DNA from: Ditylenchus dipsaci
Taxonomy: Eukaryota > Nematoda > Chromadorea > Rhabditida > Anguinidae
Direction: 5' to 3'
Assembly (NCBI GenBank): GCA_004194705.1
Contig: SADC01001227.1
Location: 868,001 to 932,000 of the forward strand
Length of the DNA stretch: 64,000 nucleotides
A program made the translations under genes and the position numbers. Below, in pieces: positions 41,901 to 52,242 of the stretch. Under the pieces are notes generated by a model. That model was given only the letters and a program-made list of their open reading frames with translations. It was not told where the DNA came from and made no database searches. Position 1 is the first letter of the stretch. Each line of letters opens with the position of its first letter.

Positions 41901-43830
41901 CACGCTTTTAAATTTATTCAGCCGCCAGTTTGAAAACTTCTGCTAATCGTTAAATTTACTTACGAGTTTCTCAACTTGCTTTCTAAGAAAATTAAAACTT
42001 TTTGTAAGAAACCAAGTTCAGATATCCAAACTGAAGTTAAACGATTAGGAAAATTTTCGAATTGGGAAAGACCAACATGAGCAGGGACCAACATGGTTCT
42101 TTAAAATAACTTATTTGTCAGAAGTTTTTGATAATTAGTGACTTTTTTCACTGCACGGTTTTGCAGGTCACAGAACAGTTGAGCTTTACAAATTTGAGCT
42201 TAGGACAACCTTTTACTTTGTCAATGCTCAATCCCCAAGACTATACAGTGGAATTTTCACCACCATTTTGATGTAGTGAGTGAAAAACTAGCATTCCAGA
42301 TTTTTATGTTTTCACGCAATATTCTTAAAAACTTGAGAGAATTTGTGAAATGAATTTAGGTGACGTTTAACATATTTTATCAATGAAGTATTGACAAATT
42401 CACGCAAGTCTAAAAGTGACCACTGGTAAAATTTGTGAACTTAGTGTCGAGCTTTGTGGAGGCCTGGATTTTATGAACCTCAATATAAACCATCAACCAG
42501 TGGATTGATTTCCGGTTGATCAACCGGTTGAGAATTTTTTTTTAGTAATCGAACGCCACATCCACCATCAACTGTTTGATTATTTCCGATCAACCGGTGG
42601 CCCACTGGCCACTTTTTAGCAGCTTTACCATGTTTTCATCCAATTTTCGGCAATTTTTTTCATGGAAAATGACATTTATATCGTGTTTTAACCCAAGACC
42701 TTATATGCGGAGGTTTCCGAAAAATTCAGAAATCGGCCGGGCAATCATTTTTTAAAAAAAGGGGAGGGGTTTTGAAACACAATGTATAGCCACCAAGCCC
42801 TAGCTCTAGCCACTAAGCTCTAGCCCCCTTTAGCCCTCAAGCCCGTGCGCCCCCTTCGGGCGCGCACGGGGCTTGGTTGCTTGGGTTGACATGCGCACAC
42901 CCACATACCTTAGACACAAATCACTCGAAAGTGACTCTGGATGCATGAAAAAGCATTCATACCAGAGTTTATTTAGGCGGTAGGCCCTAGTATTCAAAAC
43001 TTTGTTCAACATCGGGGGTTCTTCCTTTTTTTTTGGCTGGAGGCTTCAAGCCAGAGGCTCAGCCATCCAAAAATATAGCCCGACACTTCTTGAGCGCGGG
43101 GTAATTGACAACCCTCGCTGATTAGTTGATCCGGCGAAAGTACTTATACTTTTCTCTCCACCACAACTGGCGGGGTTTGTAAGTGCCCTCAACGCTTAGA
43201 GAATTAATGCTCTTCGCTACTTATAGGATCTCATATAAGTGGCCCTGTTTTGTCCTTTTCCGTCCAATAAAGCCCTTGATCTCTTTTAAAACCACTTCTC
43301 TGGTCTTTTTATGGCAAAATTATTACTTAAAAATTATTTTTAGACACTCTAAAAAAGCTTGATTTTTTTGGAAGGGGGCGGCGGTGGTATAAGCCAGTAG
43401 GTCCGAAGATTGGGAGGGGGCATCAGCCAGTAGCGCCTTTTTTTAGTTCTTTAACTGGTGAACATGCCAAAACAACTTTTTTTTTAAAAATTTTAGCTAA
43501 AAAATTTTCATGATCTCCGTGCTTTTGAAGCACCAGTACTTAATTTTTGCAAAAAATTTACTTGTCTAAGCAGTCCTTTGTGCCAACACTTTTCTTTGTA
43601 GCATAAGTGGCTGCTGAAAAAGCCAACATCATTTCAGCTTCCTCTGCATTATATTCAAACGCATCATTAGCTTTGTGAGATTTTTGTTCTAAGCCGTCCT
43701 CAGTTTCAGAAAGACTGTTTTTTAAAAAAGGTTGAGCTTCTTCACGATTCCTTTCAATAATTAAAGCAGAGTGAAATGGGATCTTATTAATTATTTGTAA
43801 AATAGAAAGAAAGGTTAGTAATTTTGCCAT
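38954..43830 (-). CDS. Secreted class 3 lipase (alpha/beta hydrolase, Lipase_3 family)
   Basis: Five minus-strand exons follow the family order. 43830-43562 starts MAKLLTFLSILQIINKIPF (signal peptide) and ends SAATYATKKSVGTKDCLD. About 41835-41633 reads ETNCDIFGNTCSVDISIVRD then KKQIIIAFEGTNHHSQLL. About 40762-40388 reads APIFVGHSMGGCLASIAALL (GHSxGG nucleophile) and LTFGEPRHGD. About 39345-39224 reads RYVNEEDVIAQMPF (acid residue) and IGYLHQGQEVWY (catalytic His). The last, about 39153-38954, reads EDNSCSASQEFHLRD and INDHQTYF. All three catalytic positions are present. The first intron (1.7 kb) holds an X copy and intron 3 (1.0 kb) a pogo-like MITE. The 40388/39345 junction is one base out of phase. 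Probably secreted triacylglycerol or phospholipid hydrolase; substrate not known. Confidence 0.88.
39585..39665. repeat. Dispersed repeat 'CATTCTAGTGCAGAATTC', copy 2
   Basis: Same family as 33095; continues ggagaatccgatttattttc. It lies in a lipase intron. Confidence 0.6.
39770..39903. mobile_element. Degenerate pogo-like MITE, CACTATGG variant
   Basis: Repeats gtgcactatggcggg and tcactatggagggagtt, ending ctatggaggaagttgactg-TA. Confidence 0.5.
40063..40163. mobile_element. pogo/Tigger-like MITE, 101 bp, TA target duplication
   Basis: Termini CAGTCAACTCTCGATACAGT and ACTGTATTGAGAGTGGACTG are flanked by TA. The subterminal phrase TCGATATAGTGTA is repeated three times. It sits in a lipase intron. 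Confidence 0.88.
41005..41100. repeat. Dispersed repeat 'CATTCTGGTGCAGAATTT', copy 3
   Basis: Continues aatggagaatccgatttctt, nearly identical to 39595-39650. It lies in a lipase intron. Confidence 0.6.
41870..42779. other. Repeat-containing part of the first lipase intron
   Basis: AT-rich. 42480-42615 contains inverted words around GATCAACCGGTTGA / CAACCGGTGG, possibly a small decayed element. Nothing else is recognised. Confidence 0.3.
42830..43280 (-). repeat. GC-rich hairpin family 'X', copy 5
   Basis: Inverted orientation. Stem GTGCGCCCCCTTCGGGCGCGCAC, then catgcgcacacccacatac, caaatcactcgaaagtgact and ggtaggccctagtattcaa. The far end near 43260-43280 (gtccaataaagccc) approximates the GGGCTGTATT terminus. 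It lies in the first intron of the lipase gene. Confidence 0.75.
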
Positions 43831-43974
43831 TTTGGACCTAAAAAATTAATTAATAAAAGTTTTGGCGCTGGTGTCATATACCCTCCACAATAATTTTTTC
43901 ACTCAGCCTTAAGTTTAGGCTCAGGCGTTTAGGCTTAGGTAAATCCAGGGAATGGCCATTACCGTGTCAATAGT

Positions 43975-44105
43975 GCTACAGTGTCAATAGTTCCCGGCGA
44001 CCGATATTTCTCGTTCTAAATAGAAGGGGACGACAGTTCCTGGCTTATATAAAGTGACCGCTAGTTCCCGTCTTCAATAAAAGGGGACAGTAGTTCGCGC
44101 GGTGA
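43975..44105. repeat. Isolated TTCCCGGC phrase-repeat terminus
   Basis: agttcccggcgaccgatatt, aaggggacgacagttcc and aaaggggacagtagttc are the same phrase family as 20240-20435. No inverted partner was found nearby. Confidence 0.65.
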
Positions 44106-45620
44106 AAATTTTCAAAGTACCGGTGAAGGCGGAGGCAGCTCATTTTATAGACTACATTTTTTACACATTCATTACACTTTTTTGTAAAAAAAGTTTTGAT
44201 TTTGATCAGTAACAATGATCACTAAAACATGTACGAAATTTTTTTTAAAAGATATAAAGGTGCTTAAGACATAATGTTCCTGTTGCAAGAATAATTTTTT
44301 CAAATATGGCTCACTTTTCTCTGTGGTGCACCTTCCACCAAAGCCCGCCGGGAAAAATAAGCACCTTCAAAGGGTCGGTGGTCGGCGCTCCGCCGGCGGA
44401 GGCGGCAAAGTTTTGTAGGCAGCGCTCATTTTCGAAAATCTCCGGCGGTGGCGCATTTGGTTTTTGTATGGAAACGGGCATTAATGAGCTTGATAAGCAC
44501 AGAAATTTGGAAATTTTGAATTCGCGCGGGACCACCCTGATTTTGTCAAAAATGTTTTCAAATTCTTTTTTGTATGCATGTAAAATTTTTCCAAAATATA
44601 TAACCGTTTACTAGTAGAGCCAAACTTTACTCGATATTGCCAGATCGAACGAGGTAGTCGACTCACATGGCGCTACACCTGTTGTATATGAGTCAGTGTT
44701 GGAAATCGAATTATCAATAAAATTGTAATTCACACGCAAACAAAAAAACAATTCAAAAACGTTATGGACAAAATTAGGGTGGTCCCGCACGAATTCGAAT
44801 TCCGCAAATTGCTGTGCTTATCAAGTTCCATGGTCGTTTAACAGAATTCGCAGGGCTTGTTCATGAAAAAAATTGCAAATTTAAAACCGTTAAATTCAAA
44901 AGACTAAAAAAGTTTTAGTTTATTGAAAAATACGAAATTTAAAATAAAAAATTTCAAGAAATACCATCTTAAGTAATTCTTATCTCAATATAAATCAGAA
45001 GACTCAAAGATTAGTTTTTTGAAAATTTTCGTCTTCCCATCTATCAGAGTCTTTCTTAGAGCCTTTTTCAATCAATAGGTCTAAGGCACAGTCCTCAGCG
45101 ACTTGTCTTTCCTTGAATTTTCGCATGTAAAGAGTCAATTTTGCAAGGCTTTTCTGTATTTTAGAGTTTTGCGATTTGAGCAGGGCGTAATATGTCTATA
45201 TCTTTGGTGTTTAGATGATATTTTTTCTGTTGACTCTTTCTCTGCATACTCTTTCACTAAAATGAGCACAGAACACAACACTGTGTGAAGAAAAGATAGA
45301 GCCCGTAGTCAATTGATTTCTCCATACCCATATCGCTAACAGCTTTTAGATATGCTGGTTGGGTGGAGACGAAAAAGAAGTAGAGGCAATCCAAAATACA
45401 CGTATGATAGTTTTTTTTTGAAAGAACTGCAAGAATCAAGATTTCAATAAAATATATAAATTACTTTGAAAATAAAAGTATTACCGTATATCCTTCATCA
45501 AAAGTTTTTCAACAACCAGAAATTCTGAAAAACTTGAGGTTGATCTCGATATTTTGAGTGAAAAATCAAAAAAGTTAAATCGCTAGAGCTCCTCTGAGAT
45601 AAACAATCTGTCAAATCATA
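44106..45620. other. Intergenic stretch with an imperfect palindrome
   Basis: 44475-44560 (gcttgataagcacagaaatt ... gcgggaccaccctgattttg) pairs with 44765-44850, giving an imperfect palindrome around 44660. 44340-44460 contains CCGCCGG/CCGGCGG words. 45482-45600 is the left end of a CCGTATAT-type MITE. No gene is supported. Confidence 0.4.
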
Positions 45621-45628
45621 TAAAAGAA

Positions 45629-47232
45629 GGCTGTACCCGAAATTTAAGCGGCATTTTGCTAAGTGGTCGATTTGCTAAGCGGTCGTTTTGCCAAGAATTT
45701 TTTTTGCTAAGCGACAAATTGCTAAGAATTTTTTTTGTTAAGGCGCCCATTTGCTAAGAATATATTTGCTAAGGCATTCTTTTCTTAAATCCCGATTTGT
45801 TAAGAACTTTTCTGCCTTTTTGTACTTTTCCTTTTTCTCAATGTTCTGGTAGGGGATTAGAGATTTTTCCGACGGTCATTTTTCGGCCAGTTTTTTTTTT
45901 TACTGATTTGAATATGGGATCTAGGTAAATTGATATTTTCAGATTGTGTCCAAACTACCACAAACCATTCTATACCACCTCAAGTACCCTAAAACCACTC
46001 TAAATACCCAAACAAACCCAAACCTGAAAGATTAAAATTTCTTAAAAATAAAAAATAGGCCATGTAATCCCACTCATCAACCATCAAATACGCTTAAAAG
46101 TTTTTACTTAAGTGTTTGGACAAAAAATATATATATAAACAAATTATACCTGGTGTAGGTATCACCTGACCAGGTGGATGCCCACCTGGATGGCCTAAAA
46201 ATAAAAAAGTAATTTAAATAAAAAAAATCCATTTTTCTAAACTAAAAAATTTGTGAGAAATTGGGCTTATTAAGACCAGAAGTGCGATTTTACCTACCCG
46301 ACCCCAACCTGGGGTGGCTACCACCTGGACAGGTTGTTATCCAGGCAACTCAAGAGTAGGGGTATATTCACCTAAATGACCTGAGAGGTCAAACGTTAGT
46401 CTTTTTATATCTGAAATTACGGTAAAAAATAAAGTGTGCACCCAGGTGGATTCGAACCAGCATCCTCGGCGGTGGCTATCCAAGTGGTCGTCCACTTGGA
46501 TCAAAATTTTTTTTTACGTTTTCGGTTTCCAAATCAATTTTTCTGCACTAATTCGAGCATCCTGAAGATGGTTTGACAGTGGTAAAATCACGTTTTATCA
46601 AGAAGTTTTTGAGTTATCGTGAATTCTTGATTTTGATAAATCAATCGTTAGCAATAACTCTAAATTTATCGATAAAACGTGATTTTACCACTGTCAAACC
46701 ATCTTCAGCATGCTCGAATTAGTGCAGAAAAATTGTTTTGGAAACCGAAAACGTAAAAAAAAATTTTTGATCCAAGTGGACGACCACTTGGATAGCCACC
46801 GCCGAGGATGCTGGTTCGCATCCATTTGGGTGCATACCTTTTTTATCGTAATTTTGAGTGTTACTTGGCGAAGAGGTCCATATACTCATCACCAAGGTTA
46901 CTGGTTCGAATCCCTCTGGGTGCAATCAGTCCAGAGTAGGAGACCCGATTAAAATTAAACCATTTTTAGAACATTATTTTGATTGAATCGTTTGGGTTTT
47001 TAGGTGTGTACCCCGAAATTAAGCCGAACTGAAGAAGATGTAGCTTAACAAACAAGATCTTTATCAAAACAACTACTTAGCAAAAAAAAATCTTAGCAAA
47101 CGACCATTTAGCAAATTGGCGCTTAAATTGTGAATTCTTAGCAAATTCGCGCTTAAATTTTTTTCTTAGCAAAACGACCGCTTAGCAAATCGACCACTTA
47201 GCAAATCGCCGCTTAAATTTCGGGGTACAGCC
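45629..47232. mobile_element. Foldback element with TTGCTAAGCGGTC phrase termini, 8-bp target duplication
   Basis: 1.6 kb. Termini GGCTGTACCCGAAATTTAAG and CTTAAATTTCGGGGTACAGCC are inverted and flanked by the direct repeat TAAAAGAA (45621-45628, 47233-47240). The arms are arrays of tttgctaagcggtcg (left) and cgaccacttagcaaa (right). The interior contains CCACCTGG palindromes (46150-46390) and the long palindrome 46434-46836, but no gene. Confidence 0.88.
46434..46836. repeat. Long palindrome, about 400 bp, with tRNA-like B-box ends
   Basis: The left arm tggattcgaaccagcatcct ... ggtggctatccaagtggt (46447-46590) pairs almost perfectly with 46680-46825. The centre is near 46635. The outer ends read, in the outward sense, gctggttcgaatccacctgg, which is a tRNA B-box/T-arm pattern. 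A related single arm is at 8890-9010. Confidence 0.88.
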
Positions 47233-47240
47233 TAAAAGAA

Positions 47241-47900
47241 TCAATAAAAATTGATGAACTGATTTTTTCGTAGTTGTTCCAACTTTTTGAGCCTTTCTTG
47301 GAGCACTGATGTTGCGGAAAATCTCCGGTCCCATGATGCCAATAAATGCATTAAGTTTATAGCGGCTAATATCGTTTACTCAAGTGTAGTATACACCTTC
47401 CAGTTAAAGCATTTAGAATTGTTTTCAGTATAAGTTATTTTCAGTCTTATTTGTTTGAAAAAAAATTCAAAGGCGCGCATTTAAATTTTCGGTCAAAAAA
47501 TTTTAGTAATTTTTGTATTTTTGTTCATATCTTTCAGCACTCACATGGTGAAACTATAATACATAACTTATTTCGTAGCTACGTGAGTACTCTTTTTTGC
47601 AAATTTATTTGTTTTCATCCATCGTAAATTTCAAGGCCAAAATGACATTCTAACATTACTTCACATTTTTTTAAATATACATTTCTGTTATAAACTTCTA
47701 TAATTATACGTCTTCTGTGATTTTTTTCAAGATCTTGTTATGAATTTGGATTTCACATGAAAAAATGAGTATGATGTGTTGTGGGCTAATGAAATATATG
47801 CTTCTTTAGTAATACTTATTAATTGAGTATAATGGGTGCATTAATTTATGAAGACCATCCAGATTAGTTCACCTTGATGTGAGTAGATCGATGCCGACTA
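47241..47900. other. Non-coding stretch, no gene seen
   Basis: AT-rich; nothing recognised. Confidence 0.25.
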
Positions 47901-47929
47901 AAGATATTTAACATAAATCATTCAATATG

Positions 47930-48260
47930 AAAAATACGAACTTACGAAATATGACCGCCGTGAGTGTTAGCCAGAAACATCCTGCATTGCTTGCACGCCA
48001 GAAATTTTGTAAGTTCAGCCTTTTCCGAATTCCCTTCTTGGTCATACTTCAACAGCTGAAAGAGCTAATCATTGTCCTTGGGCTTGAAGAAGATCCTCGC
48101 CGGCTTCGATTGTAGAATCTCAATTAGATCGTCCTTTGTCAAGTCGGCAGCCGCTTTGTTCGTAGATGGCGTTCCTGAAATAGAGTTGTACTAAACGAAG
48201 GCACCGAAGGCTCTCCAGAATCTTCCTTGTCGTTGCAATTAAGGTCTTCCGTAGTGTTCA
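47930..48260 (-). pseudogene. BED-finger-like N-terminal piece of a transposase-type protein
   Basis: The minus strand starts MNTTEDLNCNDKEDSGEPS at 48260. After a possible short intron it gives NKAAADLTKDDLIEILQSKP and ARIFFKPKDND, a TAG stop, then LLKYDQEGNSEKAELTKFLA and CKQCRMFLANTHGGH. The last part (C-x2-C ... H) resembles the BED zinc finger of hAT-type proteins. The in-frame stop and lack of a downstream catalytic part suggest a relic. Confidence 0.4.
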
Positions 48261-48399
48261 TCGTCTGCTCTTGCTTCTGAAGAAGAATTGGCGATGAGTG
48301 AGAAAAAAGTTGGAAACGATTGAAAATTGTGTGACATTGAAAATATCGGGATTTTGAAAAGGGGTGATTTTGAAGAGGCGGAATTTTGAAAAATTATTT

Positions 48400-48548
48400 A
48401 TTGGGCGGCCGAGGCGGGCCGGCCCGGCCCGATCGAGTTTAGGCCCGGCCCGGCCCGCCACTTCTGAAATCTATGAGCCCGCCCGGCCGGGCCGTAAAAA
48501 CTACGGCCCGCCGGCCCGGCCCCGGCCGGGCCGGCCCGTGCACATGTC
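48400..48548. repeat. GGCCCG-rich dispersed element
   Basis: About 150 bp of GGCCCGGCCC-type sequence in an otherwise AT-rich region, with inverted halves (gggcggccgaggcgggccgg and ccggccgggccggcccgtgc) and a GTGCACATG edge. Related pieces are at 28785-28870, 29278-29340 and 29815-29850. Similar GTGCACGGGCCGGGCC termini are known from hAT-type MITEs in many eukaryotes. Confidence 0.7.
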
Positions 48549-49767
48549 TGAAATTCAACACAAGACTATTTTTCATTAGAATGTTTAATTTCGAAACAGT
48601 TTTGCTAATATGAGTTTTATTCAAAATAGATCTTGTCAAGACAAATTATTGCCAGTTTGAATTTTTGTCAGAATCAATTGATATCAGAAAAATTTCAGTC
48701 AGTCTCAAGGTGAGCCTATATTACATGAGGCCACCCTGTATTTCACAAAAATTTTCTCAAGCTGCGTGTTTTTGGTTCTCTCGACAATTTTTTTCGCTTT
48801 CCAATATTTTTCTTTTTATCTCTGGCTAAATTTGCTTGTTATCTCAAGCCAATTTTGTTTTTCTATCTAACCCTACCTTGTTAGCTTCTCAAAAAAAGTC
48901 AAAAAGGGCAAAAAATCGCATTTAGCTAAACTTCACATATAACGCGTTTTGTGGAGTGCAAGCATGGATGAACACAAAATAGTGCATGATTGCTAAGCTA
49001 TTGCCCATGCCCAAGTTTCTGCAAGATGCTTGCTTGAATCAGTGTGTTCATTCGACTGCACCATCTTATTTTTTCTCTCTGCTATTTTCTCTTAATATTT
49101 TTCTCTGATTATGAAGTGGAATTAGGCTTTAACCTATTCAGGCGTCCATCGTTGCTTTAGGCGTCCAATCAGTTTGGGCGTCAGCAGTACTTGCACCAAG
49201 TTTTCGCACTTGAAATTATTCAGCTTTTTTGCTCCATACCTATGAGCCACTTCCGAAGATAAGCCCAGAGTACAAAAGGGTATTAAGCTCCGCCCTTTTT
49301 GCTCCATGGGCACGTGGCAATACTTGATATTTCGCAATGCTATTGCGAAATATCGAAAAGAGCCTCTATATCAGGGTTGCCATCTCAAAATTTTAAAAAA
49401 GGACATTTAGGCAAAAAAAGGACGGCAAAAAAAAGAAAAAAAATGGCAAAAAAAGTTTAAACCATTTTTGAAGGAAAAAGTCCATTTTATCTAGTGCTTA
49501 TTGCCATTATGAAGCTAAAAAAAAGATTTTGACTAAAAACTTCAAAAAAAAAAAAGATTAGAGGTCCCAAACAAAAGACAAATCTTTTGAAGAGGACATA
49601 TGGCAGCCCTGCTCTATATGCATTTTGGGATCAAGAGTACTTCTCTGATTTATTGTTTATTTAGCTGCTAAATACAAATTTTGTTAAATTAGTTGGCTTA
49701 AAATTTATAAAGGCAAACAAGCTCTTTTTTAACCTACGTCAAAATTCTCAATGTTTTGTTTCCAATA
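48549..49767. other. Non-coding stretch, no gene seen
   Basis: AT-rich; 49130-49190 repeats the 'ggcgtccat..tcgctttaggcgtcc' words also seen at 39735-39775. No exon is supported. Confidence 0.25.
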
Positions 49768-49926
49768 CAGTCAAACCTCGATTTAGTGGCACCCCTAGGG
49801 ACCAAGCCTTAGGTGCCACTAACTCAAGGTGCCACTAAATCGGGGTAAACTTTGGCCAAGTTTGGCCAACCAAATCGCCCTCAGGGTGCCACTAAATCGG
49901 GGTGTCACTAAATCGAGGTTCGACTG
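49768..49926. mobile_element. pogo/Tigger-like MITE, 159 bp, TA target duplication
   Basis: Termini CAGTCAAACCTCGATTTAGT and ACTAAATCGAGGTTCGACTG, TA on both sides. The phrase GGTGCCACTAAATCG is repeated three or four times. Confidence 0.9.
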
Positions 49927-50501
49927 TATAGTATTTGGCAAGGTAAGTAATACTAATTTATGTGGTCGTAACGATCACTCAGCATTTTTAATATTTCTCC
50001 GAGTGTAATTTTATCAAAATTCTTTTTCGAGAATCGAGAACTGTTCTGTTGGGATTGTGGTTTCGCTAAAAAAATTGTTTTCTGTGCCTTCGAAGGCGAA
50101 GTTTGGGAGGGGGCGGTATCTATGATTTTTTAAAGCGATTGGCATTCTTTCAACGGCTCGGGTCTCGAGCAAAGACTTTCTTTAAAATAAATAGGCTTTA
50201 CACCGCTCAGCCCGCAGCTTCTTTAGTAGCCAGAAATGAATCTTTAGCCAGAAATGACTGGTAAAATCGAAATCTTGACAATTTTTGAACTAGGCTAGCT
50301 TTAAATGTATATCAGAGGCTCAAAATGACCGTAGTTGTTGGCAAATGAAATTTAAAAACAATTTTCTCTGCAAAAATCATTCCAAAACATTTCAGTACAT
50401 GCAGTACATTTTGCGAAAAAAACGATTTTCGAATGGTCGCCTTTGTGGTTTCGATGGCCGGGTCTGTTAACCGTATCTCTAAATATTTACGGATCATATA
50501 C

Positions 50502-50945
50502 AGCCAAACCTTGATACCTTATAACCCAGGATACGGCTTCAGGGTGTCGTGTTATCGGAGTGTCGGGTTTAACAGGTTTGACATTCATTCCAAGACAGAG
50601 ATGTCGGCTTATCGAGGTTTTCACTTTATTCAGACAAATAGCAACAATAACATAATAGAAACAGCTTTTGCTTACGAGCACTCATTGAAAAAATAATAAT
50701 CGAATCAGTCCTCAATAAATGAAGCCGACAAAGAATCAAGACGACAAGACAGGATTAACTTTTTGGAAAAAAAATCGGAGAAAATTTTTGGCGCCAATTT
50801 AAATTTAACTTTTTTGATTTTCTCGCGAATATTTTAGTGAAAAATCAGGGAAATTTTATGGGGAATTTTTTTTTAAAATTTTTTTATTCCAGGGAAATTT
50901 CCTTTATGCGAACCGGCCTAGGGTGTTGGGTTATCGAGGGGTCAG
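50502..50945. mobile_element. Degraded pogo-like element (left end recognisable)
   Basis: TA-CAGCCAAACCTTGATACC at the left, with subterminal words ttatcggagtgtcgggtt and cttatcgaggttttcact. The right end is blurred near gggttatcgaggggtcagg. Confidence 0.55.
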
Positions 50946-50949
50946 GTTA

Positions 50950-51640
50950 CAGTCGAACCTCGATGTAACGATCCATCTAGGAGACGGAAAAATGTTCGTT
51001 ATATCGAGGATTCGTTATATCGAGATATTATATCCAAAACTAGGGTTGGCCAACGAGTAATTAACCGAGTAATTAGCCGAGTAATTACTCGCTAATCACT
51101 GCTAATTACTTCGAGTATTTCATACAAAAAATCGGACAAATACTTTTTGAACTGCCGTAAAAATATGGGTAGAGATCTCAGTGAGATATCAAAGTTTTCA
51201 GTTCGAATTATTTTGTTTATGTGGTACGGTCTTCTGTCTCATATTTTATTGTTATTCATTCTCTCTGTAATTCCTTTCTTTCAGTTTTGAAACGTCTTCG
51301 CGATGTAAGCCGCTCTCTTGGTGCTGGACGTACTTCAATCGCGTGGAGAAAAGAAAATGGAAAAGGAAAAACAGTCGGCTTTTAGTTATTATAGTTATAA
51401 TAAAACTCGTCTTGGTGTCCATCACTTGTTTTTTTAATGTGTTTGACTCTCTCGACCGTCTGATTTACTTAGCCCTGTCGCCACTTGCCATTTTCGGCAG
51501 TAGTATTTAGCATACCTTCGAGTAATTAACGAGTAATTACCCAGTTAATTACTCGGTTAATTACTCCAAAGTATTTTCCGGTAAATTGCCCAACTCTAAC
51601 CAAAACTAAATAAAGAGTTCGTTGTATCGAGGTTTTACTA
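50950..51640. mobile_element. pogo/Tigger-like element split by a hAT insertion
   Basis: The left terminus CAGTCGAACCTCGATGTAAC, preceded by TA, is followed by cgttatatcgag phrases. The right part (51608-51640, gttcgttgtatcgaggtttt) is more diverged. The middle is the hAT element 51042-51599. Confidence 0.75.
51042..51599. mobile_element. hAT-like element, TAATTACTCGGTTAATTACT termini, 8-bp target duplication
   Basis: Termini AGGGTTGGCCAACGAGTAAT and ...GGTAAATTGCCCAACTCTAA are inverted, with repeated CGAGTAATTA words inside. The exact 8-bp repeat CCAAAACT flanks it (51034-51041, 51600-51607). An exon-like piece inside (51291-51387, after TTTCTTTCAG) gives LKRLRDVSRSLGAGRTSIAW then RKENGKGKTVGF and TAG; function unknown. 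Confidence 0.8.
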
Positions 51641-52242
51641 CATTCGCCTAATATTGCGCAAGCCAACGTTTGTCGTTCTATCATCAACGCGGAATTTCCT
51701 CTAATTACCGCCCTTTCTAATGTGCTCTCTCTCTTTTAGTTCAAAAGTTTCGTTACATGGACACTTTTCTATGCAAAATTTTTGAAAAAATGTTAGTCAT
51801 ATAAAAGGTTTAGTTATACCAAGGTTATGTTTGTCTGCAAAATTTTGAAAAAAATGTTCGTTATATCAGAAGTTTTATTATATCGAGGGTCAACTTGATT
51901 ATGTTTTAGTCAAATCCAACCAGATTGGCCCGAGGGCTTCGTTATATCAACATTAAAAAATTAAAGGGTGGGAGTTTTTTACAGGACAAAAAACAAACTT
52001 TATGTTGATCAATGAAATGAAAAGAAAAGGTCAAGGAAAAATCGCCTGCGAAAAATTCGATTAAACGGCCTTTATTAGGACCGGCCATAGGGGTCGTTTA
52101 ATCGAATTTTGTCGTTGGCGAGTTTTTTCGTTAGCGAGTTTGTTGCGTCCTAAATTTTCAGTTCCTCAGTCACATCTACATGAAATCATTCAAAAATCGC
52201 GTTAAAAAAAATTAATTAGCTAATTTCATTGTACTTTATTTA

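Noticed and set aside
42830..43012. Protein frames in the X copies (for example 32293-32490, 34707-34889, 42830-43012)
   Set aside because: They share peptides only because the repeat is shared; the hairpin explains the openness on both strands.
48258..48639. Pro/Ala/Gly-rich frames across 48258-48639
   Set aside because: They come from the GGCCCGGCCC repeat and are open on both strands.
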